Below are positions 1 through 4,675 of a stretch of DNA of 5,740 bases, one piece after another. The notes below the pieces were generated by a model that was not told the origin of the DNA, made no database searches, and worked only from the letters and a program-made list of their open reading frames with translations. This stretch comes from JBAUHN01 sp049680295 (GTDB lineage Bacteria > Pseudomonadota > Alphaproteobacteria > Rhodobacterales > Rhodobacteraceae): the NCBI GenBank assembly GCA_049680295.1, contig JBAUHN010000240.1, positions 1 to 5,740 on the forward strand, read 5' to 3'. Numbering within the stretch: position 1 is the stretch's first letter; every line of letters starts with the position of its first letter. Both the position numbers and the translations under genes were made by a program.

Positions 1-478
1 CGCCGGTAATGATCTTGACCACGGTGCCGTCGTCATCCGTGACAACCGGGATATCTTGTGCGGGTACGTCCTGATAGCGCGGCGTCGTCATCTTTTGCGC
101 GCTGGGTAAATTGCCCCAAAGTTGAAACCCGTGCATCTGCCCGGCCGCGTTTCCCTGCGGCATTTCCTGATGCATTATACCTGACCCGGCCGTCATCCAC
201 TGCACATCGCCCGCCCCGAGAATGCCGGTGTTGCCCAGCGAATCTCCGTGATCGACGGTGCCTGCCAATACATAAGTGATGGTCTCAATCCCCCGGTGCG
301 GATGCCACGGGAAACCTTTGACGAAATCCTCTGGGTGGTCGTTGCGGAAATCATCGAACAGCAGGAATGGATCCAGCTCGCTTGGGTCCTGAAAGCCAAA
401 AGCACGATGCAGCTTTACACCGGCCCCTTCAAGGGTTGGAACCGCGCGTCGGGTTTCCAATGTGGGTCTGAGCGACAT
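1..478 (-). CDS. Pirin family protein (N-terminal part; runs off the left edge)
   Basis: The 159 visible residues form the N-terminal cupin domain of a pirin. Pirins are cytoplasmic metal-binding cupins; some bacterial members have quercetin 2,3-dioxygenase activity and others modulate metabolic enzymes, so the exact role here is open. The frame contains the pirin hallmarks FLLFDDF (residues 38-44), WHPHRG (58-63) and MHQEMP (102-107). His59, His61, His103 and Glu105 correspond to the four metal ligands of human pirin (His56, His58, His101, Glu103), with nearly identical spacing, so the site should be functional. The ATG at 476-478 is chosen because a perfect AGGAGG (complement of 485-490) lies six bases upstream and because family similarity begins within a few residues (MSLRPTLETRR). 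The C-terminal cupin domain lies outside the window. The gene is divergent from the 71-aa membrane protein gene and shares a 240-bp AT-rich promoter region with it. The family call is firm; the function is inferred only. Confidence 0.95.
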   Translation of the reverse strand, partial: MSLRPTLETRRAVPTLEGAGVKLHRAFGFQDPSELDPFLLFDDFRNDHPEDFVKGFPWHPHRGIETITYVLAGTVDHGDSLGNTGILGAGDVQWMTAGSGIMHQEMPQGNAAGQMHGFQLWGNLPSAQKMTTPRYQDVPAQDIPVVTDDDGTVVKIITG

Positions 479-484
479 GCGTAG

Positions 485-490
485 CCTCCT
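485..490 (-). promoter_or_regulatory. Shine-Dalgarno of the pirin gene
   Basis: On the minus strand this reads AGGAGG, six bases before the ATG at 476-478. It is a full-consensus site and fixes the pirin start codon. Confidence 0.85.
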
Positions 491-507
491 GTTTTGCGGG
501 TGCTTAA

Positions 508-535
508 CAAATAATGTCTATCGTTGATCACACAA
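508..535 (-). promoter_or_regulatory. Weak candidate promoter for the pirin gene
   Basis: On the minus strand, TTGTGT (complement of 530-535) is followed after 16 bases by TATTTG (complement of 508-513). It lies about 30 bases upstream of the pirin ATG. The -10 match is poor, so this is only the best candidate in the stretch, not an established promoter. Confidence 0.25.
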
Positions 536-556
536 GCTGCGAATGCGAGCCGATCC

Positions 557-572
557 TGTGCATGTTCGCACA
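557..572. promoter_or_regulatory. Candidate operator dyad TGTGC-N6-GCACA
   Basis: A perfect 5-bp inverted repeat, TGTGC at 557-561 and GCACA at 568-572, is separated by six bases. It lies between the two divergent genes, about 80 bp upstream of the pirin start and about 150 bp upstream of the small membrane protein gene. Size and position suit a dimeric transcription factor site. A 5-bp dyad can occur by chance, however, and no regulator gene is visible in the window. Confidence 0.25.
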
Positions 573-600
573 ATGATATAGAGCGTCGGTATCGTACATG

Positions 601-652
601 CTGTATATCAAAATTTGTGATGATATGTATGAAATATATTCTCTTTTAGAAT
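601..652 (+). promoter_or_regulatory. AT-rich promoter region for the 71-aa membrane protein gene
   Basis: The stretch 601-660 has 16 G/C in 60 bases (27%), far below the surrounding genes. TAGAAT at 647-652 matches the sigma-70 -10 consensus in five of six positions. No good -35 lies 16-18 bases upstream; TTGTGA at 615-620 is too far away, so any promoter here may depend on an activator. An inverted repeat, ATATCA (605-610) and TGATAT (621-626), sits in the upstream part and could be a regulator site. Transcription starting near 659 would give a leader of about 60 nt containing the hairpin at 681-698. Confidence 0.35.
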
Positions 653-680
653 GATCCTCCAACACTTATGTCTTTTTCAC

Positions 681-698
681 ACCGGCACTCTGCCCGGT
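681..698 (+). promoter_or_regulatory. 5'-leader hairpin before the small membrane protein gene
   Basis: ACCGGCA (681-687) and TGCCCGGT (691-698) can pair over seven base pairs with one bulged C and a three-base loop. The hairpin ends ten bases before the Shine-Dalgarno AGGAG (709-713). No T-run follows, so it is not an intrinsic terminator. It may protect the transcript's 5' end or influence ribosome access; that role is inference. Confidence 0.35.
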
Positions 699-720
699 CT
701 GAAATAAAAGGAGATCAAAA

Positions 721-936
721 ATGTTTACTACAACACCTGAGGGCCATAACACGCGGCCACAGTTGACCGGCAGCGTGTTGAACGCTGTTTTGCTGGTCGG
801 ATTTGGCGTATTTGTTGGTCTTGGCATCGCAAGACTGGATGGGGTGTTAAGCGCCACAAAACTACCGGCACAGGCCGTTTCGGCTATTCCGGGCGAAGAT
901 TGGCACGCAAATGTCCGGCGCTCCGATCCCCGGTAA
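721..936 (+). CDS. Small single-pass membrane protein, 71 aa, unknown function
   Basis: I do not recognise this protein. Its reality is supported by a strong Shine-Dalgarno (AGGAG at 709-713, seven bases before the ATG), by the AT-rich promoter-like stretch upstream, and by its fit between the neighbouring genes without overlapping either. Residues 1-16 are polar. Residues 17-38 form one hydrophobic segment rich in Gly, Val and Leu, with G29xxxG33, a motif common at helix-helix contacts. Residues 39-71 form a polar tail ending in an Arg-rich stretch (HANVRRSDPR). The segment is not followed by a convincing signal peptidase site, so it is read as a membrane anchor rather than a cleaved signal. 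The gene is divergent from pirin and convergent with the RdhA-like gene, whose stop is 14 bp away. It is therefore not in an operon with either, and any link to the RdhA-like enzyme is only positional. Confidence 0.7.
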   Translation: MFTTTPEGHNTRPQLTGSVLNAVLLVGFGVFVGLGIARLDGVLSATKLPAQAVSAIPGEDWHANVRRSDPR

Positions 937-942
937 AACCGG
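930..942. terminator. Short symmetric hairpin between convergent genes, possible weak terminator
   Basis: CCGGT (930-934) and ACCGG (938-942) form a perfect 5-bp stem with an AAA loop. The stem includes the first base of the small gene's TAA stop, and the structure lies beside the convergent stop of the RdhA-like gene (951-953). It is symmetric, so it could serve both strands. Neither side has a proper T-tract, so it would be weak. Confidence 0.3.
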
Positions 943-950
943 CGTTAGAC

Positions 951-2132
951 TTAGCCTGCCGACCACCAGTTGGCGGGTTTTGCGCGCCCACCGCGTTTGC
1001 GGTCCAGCCAAAGGGCCCATTTGCGAAACCGCGACAGCGCCAGCTTTAGCCACATTCTGTGTCGCCACGTGGTGAATTCGCGATTAAACGGGCAAACCCG
1101 CATGCAAATCGCGCAATCGGTTGAGGTTTTGGCCCAGAAACTGAAACATTTCTCTGCGTCCGACGTCCATTTGCGCACCCCTTTGATGGCCGAGACATTT
1201 GCACCACCTGCTTGTGGCGGGCCATATGGCAAAGCTTTGACCGGGCAGGCGTCGGCGCATTTGGTGCAGATATCGCAAAAGGCGCGCACGCCTTTGGGCT
1301 GCGGCAGATCATGCGACAACGGCATGTTTGTAAAGATTTTCGAGAACCGCAAACGCGGCCCGAACTCTGGCGTTATGACCAGTTGGTTGCGCGCATATTC
1401 GCCCAAACCCGCCTTGATCGCATAAGGGATCACCAGCGCGGTATCATTCATGCTGGCCACGGCCTCATACCCGAGGTTGCGGATATAGGCGGCCAGTTGC
1501 ATGACAATCGCGGCCTCGTGACTGTATTCGCGTCCCGTGGCAGCGCCCGCCAATGCGGACGGGTAGGTCGCCACCAGTTCCGCGTCCATCTCATGGCCCA
1601 AAACAATGACCGATGTCAGACCCTCGGGCAGATCATTTGGTGCCTCGCTCAGATCGCGGGTGTCCACGCGGGATCTGTACATCCAGCGTGCGTCCATCTC
1701 GGTGATGCCGCATAGGTCCGCGCCAAAAAACTTGGATACCCGTTTGATTTCGGTGGACATCTTGGCGGGGTCGTCGATTTCCACCTGCATTGGGGCGACG
1801 GGCGTGTCATAGCTAATAGGGGCCTGAAACCCCTCGCGACGGCCCTGGTCTGCGTGCCTGTCCGTCATCACATCCGAGATCAGCCAGGACGCATTGCGCA
1901 ATGCAAAATCCCGCTGAGTAAAGCCGTCTCCGCGCCGCGGCGTCGCCTCCATCCGGTAGGAGGCAAAAAAACCGTCCGTGGCCTTGCTGCGCACGGTGTC
2001 GTCCCAAAATGCGCGGGTGAACACATCATTGCGCTGGGCGAAAGGTTCAAAGTCTTGCGTGACCTCGATACCCGCTGCGGCATCATTGGGATGGGGTTTG
2101 GGGGCATTCGACGGATAACTCATGCGCTGCAC
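951..2132 (-). CDS. Reductive dehalogenase (RdhA)-like cobalamin/4Fe-4S protein, TAT-less
   Basis: The RdhA family uses a base-off corrinoid and two 4Fe-4S clusters for reductive chemistry, classically removal of halogen from organohalides. Cluster motifs are C286xxC289xxC292xxxC296P, then C329FSFW followed by C340xxC343xxxC347PF; the arrangement CFxFW...DCxxCxxxCPFN is typical of RdhA. The corrinoid-domain core spans about 200-272, with YIRNLGY, ND, AGLGEYAR and ITPEFGPRLR. Tyr203, Asn229 and Arg262 reproduce the spacing of PceA Tyr246, Asn272 and Arg305 (my recall of PceA numbering), so the enzyme looks catalytically complete. At 393 aa it lacks the twin-arginine leader of respiratory RdhA and any fused flavin/ferredoxin reductase domain, suggesting a cytoplasmic enzyme needing a separate electron donor. 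Residues 351-393 are a basic, Trp-rich tail. The start is uncertain: GTG at 2130-2132 or ATG at 2121-2123, neither with a good Shine-Dalgarno. Epoxyqueuosine reductase (QueG) is a less likely alternative. The substrate is unknown. Confidence 0.85.
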   Translation of the reverse strand: MQRMSYPSNAPKPHPNDAAAGIEVTQDFEPFAQRNDVFTRAFWDDTVRSKATDGFFASYRMEATPRRGDGFTQRDFALRNASWLISDVMTDRHADQGRREGFQAPISYDTPVAPMQVEIDDPAKMSTEIKRVSKFFGADLCGITEMDARWMYRSRVDTRDLSEAPNDLPEGLTSVIVLGHEMDAELVATYPSALAGAATGREYSHEAAIVMQLAAYIRNLGYEAVASMNDTALVIPYAIKAGLGEYARNQLVITPEFGPRLRFSKIFTNMPLSHDLPQPKGVRAFCDICTKCADACPVKALPYGPPQAGGANVSAIKGVRKWTSDAEKCFSFWAKTSTDCAICMRVCPFNREFTTWRHRMWLKLALSRFRKWALWLDRKRGGRAKPANWWSAG

Positions 2133-2158
2133 AGTACTGCGCCGCGCAGAATGGTCAA
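2131..2158 (-). promoter_or_regulatory. Candidate promoter for the RdhA-like gene
   Basis: On the minus strand, TTGACC (complement of 2153-2158) is followed after 16 bases by TACTGT (complement of 2131-2136). The -35 is good and the -10 is poor. A start site six to seven bases on would fall at about 2124, directly before the ATG at 2121-2123. That would give a leaderless mRNA and would agree with the absence of a Shine-Dalgarno. This is speculative. Confidence 0.25.
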
Positions 2159-2161
2159 ATG

Positions 2162-2179
2162 CCGCATTTTCAAATGCGG
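2162..2179. terminator. Hairpin between the antiporter and RdhA-like genes
   Basis: CCGCATT (2162-2168) and AATGCGG (2173-2179) pair perfectly over 7 bp around a TTCA loop. The hairpin lies 20 bases after the antiporter stop in the direction of transcription. It is followed on the minus strand by CATTTGACC rather than a T-run, so it is at best a weak intrinsic terminator. It may instead act as an mRNA 3'-end stabiliser or as an operator just upstream of the candidate -35 at 2153-2158. Confidence 0.4.
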
Positions 2180-2198
2180 TGGGCTGAGAATGGGTGTT

Positions 2199-3452
2199 CT
2201 AGCCGCTGGGCAGTTCAGGCGCGCGGCCAACCCGTTCAGCAACCCGCGTCACAGTCAGCCCCTGCACAATGATCGAAAAGATCACCACGATGTAGGTCGA
2301 TGTCAGAATCAGCGGTTTCCATTCGCTGTCAGGCAGGGACAAGGCCAAAGCCACCGAAATACCGCCCTTAAGACCGCCCCAGGTCATGATCGGGATGACA
2401 CCCTGACTAAAGGATCGGAACGGCCTGAGCATCAAAACCGGGACCGATACCGCGAAAAACCGCGCGACAAGTGCCAGGCAGATCGCGATGCACCCGGAAA
2501 CCAAATAATCAAAATCAAAGGCGACGGCAAAAACCTCGAACCCGATCATAAGAAACAGCACGGCGTTCAATATCTCGTCGATCATTTTCCAAAACGCATC
2601 GACATAGCGGCGGGTTTCTTCGGACATGCCGTGTTTGGCACCGATATCCCCGATCAGCAAGCCTGCGCAAACCGCCATGATCGGTGCCGACACATGCAGC
2701 CAAACGGCCAGTTCGTAGCCCCCAAAGGCAAGCCCCAGCGTGATCAGCACCTCAAGCGAATAATCATCTATCCGCCGCATCACCCGGAAGGTGAGCCACC
2801 CCAGAACCAACCCCAAAAGCGCCCCGCCCAAGGCCTCTTGGACGAACAGGATTACCGCAGCGGATAACCCGCCACCGCCATGAGCGCCCGACGGGAAAGC
2901 AAAGCCTATCAATACCAAGAACACCACATAGCCGACACCATCATTGAACAGGCTTTCGCCGGCAATCTTTGTCTCCAGTGATTTTGGCAGGTCCGCTTCG
3001 CGCAACACGCCCAAGACCGCCACCGGGTCGGTGGGCGAAATCAAAGCTCCGAAAACCAGCGCAATAATCAACGGCATGCCGGTCACCCAGCTAAATGCAA
3101 ACCCGACGATGGTAGTCGACAGGCCGACGCCAATGGTGGCCATCAGGAAGATCACAAGCCACGCTCTGCGCAGGTCTGACAACTTGACATGCAAGGCCCC
3201 GGCAAACAGCAGCAATCCCAACATTCCTTCTAGCAGCGCGGTTGAAAACTCAAATTCCAGCACTTGCGCGCGGATTTGTTCTTCGACGGTAAGGGATGGG
3301 AACAGCGCGTCTGTGGCGATGACCGCGAAGGACGCCAACAGTGCGACAACAAGGATGCCAATGGCCGATGGCAGGCGCAAAAACAGGTAGTTTATTGCGC
3401 CAAAAGCGCCGGCCAGCACGATAAGAAGCGATGCAATCTGAAGGAGGGCCAT
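2199..3452 (-). CDS. Na+/H+ antiporter, CPA1 (NhaP-type) family
   Basis: This is a complete inner-membrane cation/proton antiporter of 417 aa that should exchange cytoplasmic Na+ (or K+) for external H+, serving salt and pH homeostasis. About 12-13 hydrophobic segments cover residues 2-401. The family signatures are present: GALISPTDPVAV (135-146) with T141-D142-P143 in the unwound ion-site helix, ESLFNDGVG (166-174) with the N170-D171 ion-binding pair, Arg331 in a late helix where CPA1 proteins keep an essential arginine, and WGGLKGGISVALALSLP (358-374). Most relatives I recall have GLRG in the last motif, so Lys362 is a conservative substitution. There is no C-terminal cytosolic regulatory domain; the protein ends 16 residues after the last helix. 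The ATG at 3450-3452 has AGGA (complement of 3458-3461) five bases upstream. The gene is same-strand with its neighbours but separated by 107 and 66 bp, so it is probably its own transcription unit. The cation preference cannot be read from sequence. Confidence 0.95.
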   Translation of the reverse strand: MALLQIASLLIVLAGAFGAINYLFLRLPSAIGILVVALLASFAVIATDALFPSLTVEEQIRAQVLEFEFSTALLEGMLGLLLFAGALHVKLSDLRRAWLVIFLMATIGVGLSTTIVGFAFSWVTGMPLIIALVFGALISPTDPVAVLGVLREADLPKSLETKIAGESLFNDGVGYVVFLVLIGFAFPSGAHGGGGLSAAVILFVQEALGGALLGLVLGWLTFRVMRRIDDYSLEVLITLGLAFGGYELAVWLHVSAPIMAVCAGLLIGDIGAKHGMSEETRRYVDAFWKMIDEILNAVLFLMIGFEVFAVAFDFDYLVSGCIAICLALVARFFAVSVPVLMLRPFRSFSQGVIPIMTWGGLKGGISVALALSLPDSEWKPLILTSTYIVVIFSIIVQGLTVTRVAERVGRAPELPSG

Positions 3453-3506
3453 GACAATCCTGTTGGGTTTCGGCCCTTGATAGCAGTCGCGGGCCTGCGC
3501 GCCTAA

Positions 3507-3533
3507 CCCTTATCTGAAATTGGGCTTGGTCAA
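3507..3533 (-). promoter_or_regulatory. Weak candidate promoter for the antiporter gene
   Basis: In the 107-bp gap before the antiporter, the minus strand reads TTGACC (complement of 3528-3533), then after 15 bases TAAGGG (complement of 3507-3512). The spacer is short and the -10 is poor. It is the best match in the gap. Its -35 lies in the same TTTGACCA string seen before the RdhA-like gene. Confidence 0.25.
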
Positions 3534-3559
3534 AATCTTTTTACATTTTTCGCAGTATC

Positions 3560-4663
3560 TTACTGGGCGTTGCTGATCTGATACTTTGATTTGCTCAGCC
3601 ATTCTGGATTGATCTGAACACCCCAACCGGGCGCATCCGAGACACGTGCATGGCCGTCTTCGATTTCATAGGGGGTTTGCACAAACAAGTCTTGTTGCCA
3701 GGGATAGTAATCTGGCCCCTCGATGGAGAATTCCAGATACTTTCCGGCATTTGGAATGGCGCGCAGCAGATGCATGGTAAACAGCGTCACCATCGACAGA
3801 TTTGCGCAATGCGGCGTGACGGGTAACCCGGCGGCCTGGGCCATTTCGACAACCCGAAGTGTGCGGCTGATCCCGCCGAGATACAGGATATCGGGCTGCA
3901 CAATGTCGACTGCGCGCATGTCGATCATCCGTTTCCACGTCGGCAGGTCGCAATCCTGCTCGCCGCCGGTGACGTCAATGTCCAATGCGTCTGTGACCTC
4001 TTTGGTTTGCTCCAGTTCCCAATAGGGGCAAGGTTCCTCATAGTGGCAAAAACCGCTGTCCTGCAGCATACGCCCGACTTCGATTGCGCGGGCAGGCGTG
4101 TAGCAGCTATTGGCGTCGATCAGCAAATCCACATCACCGCCAAGCGCGCGGCGCATCAGCGGAATAATCTCTTCGGTGCGGCCGGGCCATTCGTCACGGT
4201 TGCGACCGACTTCGGCGCCTGCGCGGACCTTGAAGGCATCAAACCCCTGGCGGTCACGCAGATGTTGCAGGCGCGCAGCCTCATCTTCAGGTGTGATGTC
4301 GCGTTTCATGGACGACGCATAGGCGCGGATCGGGCCAGGCGTGCCGCCCAGCAATTCGGCCACCGATTTACCCAGTTCTTTGCCCCGCAAATCCCAGATC
4401 GCCGTATCCAGCCCGGCCATCGCACGGCGCAGGTATGATCCGGGGAATTTATGTTCCCGTTCGGTTACAACATCTAGCAGATCATCCAGATCGGTGGTGT
4501 CTTTGCCCAGCGTCCAAGGGGCAACCTGTCGGTGCAAGACCTGACAGGTGATATCGGAATGATAGGTTGATACTTGTCCCCAACCCTGCGACCCGTCCAT
4601 CGCCGTGACCCTGACAAAGCCGACGTCCTCGGTCGTGAAAGTTTCGATTGATTTCAGTTGCAT
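3560..4663 (-). CDS. Enolase-superfamily enzyme, mandelate racemase/muconate lactonizing type
   Basis: A soluble enzyme of 367 aa, the usual length for this superfamily, that removes the proton alpha to a carboxylate in a Mg2+-dependent reaction (sugar-acid dehydration, epimerisation or cycloisomerisation). Residues 1-115 form the capping domain with the conserved AIWDLRGKELGKSVAELLGG stretch (88-107). The barrel follows: K145xR147 on strand two, the three metal ligands Asp183 (LIDAN), Glu209 (YEEP) and Glu235 (GGEQ), and the Asp258 (QPDILYLGG) and His285 (PHCANLS) dyad matching mandelate racemase Asp270 and His297. Glu311 is placed like mandelate racemase Glu317. The second lysine of the usual KxK pair is replaced by Arg147, so His285 is the likely general base, pointing to a dehydratase or epimerase rather than a two-base racemase. 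The ATG at 4661-4663 has GAAAGG (complement of 4670-4675) six bases upstream. It follows the GMC gene by 10 bp and is probably co-translated. The substrate is unassigned. Confidence 0.9.
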   Translation of the reverse strand: MQLKSIETFTTEDVGFVRVTAMDGSQGWGQVSTYHSDITCQVLHRQVAPWTLGKDTTDLDDLLDVVTEREHKFPGSYLRRAMAGLDTAIWDLRGKELGKSVAELLGGTPGPIRAYASSMKRDITPEDEAARLQHLRDRQGFDAFKVRAGAEVGRNRDEWPGRTEEIIPLMRRALGGDVDLLIDANSCYTPARAIEVGRMLQDSGFCHYEEPCPYWELEQTKEVTDALDIDVTGGEQDCDLPTWKRMIDMRAVDIVQPDILYLGGISRTLRVVEMAQAAGLPVTPHCANLSMVTLFTMHLLRAIPNAGKYLEFSIEGPDYYPWQQDLFVQTPYEIEDGHARVSDAPGWGVQINPEWLSKSKYQISNAQ

Positions 4664-4669
4664 CGACAG

Positions 4670-4675
4670 CCTTTC
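4670..4675 (-). promoter_or_regulatory. Shine-Dalgarno of the enolase-superfamily gene, overlapping the GMC stop
   Basis: GAAAGG on the minus strand lies six bases before the ATG at 4661-4663 and shares two bases with the TGA of the upstream GMC gene (4674-4676). This arrangement supports the chosen start and suggests translational coupling of the two genes. Confidence 0.6.

Noticed and set aside
193..484. Small frames of 70-78 codons on both strands across the left end
   Set aside because: They are out-of-frame shadows of the pirin gene, whose frame is open to the window edge and carries all four metal ligands.
681..698. Intrinsic terminator for either divergent gene
   Set aside because: The stem is short and bulged and has no T-run on either strand; it fits better as a 5'-leader structure.
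721..936. The small membrane protein as an RdhB anchor
   Set aside because: RdhB proteins usually have two to three TM helices and are encoded in the same operon as RdhA. This one has a single helix and is convergent. A functional link is not excluded but is unsupported.
970..1715. Two overlapping plus-strand frames (151 and 167 codons) antisense to the RdhA-like gene
   Set aside because: Both lie wholly inside the gene that encodes the Fe-S cluster motifs, have no family resemblance and no start signals.
951..2132. Epoxyqueuosine reductase (QueG) as the identity of the Fe-S/cobalamin protein
   Set aside because: QueG shares the two clusters and the corrinoid fold, but the CFxFW...DCxxCxxxCPFN arrangement, the AGLGEYAR/ITPEFGPR core and the PceA-spaced Tyr/Asn/Arg favour the RdhA branch, and the Trp-rich tail is not a QueG feature.
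1854..2867. Long plus-strand open frame of 337 codons opposite the RdhA-like and antiporter genes
   Set aside because: It spans the ends of two well-supported minus-strand genes, is rich in Arg, His, Pro and Gln without recognisable domains, and lacks a ribosome binding site. It is an antisense shadow typical of GC-rich DNA.
4007..4438. Plus-strand frame of 143 codons
   Set aside because: It lies inside the enolase-superfamily gene, whose catalytic residues are all intact on the other strand.
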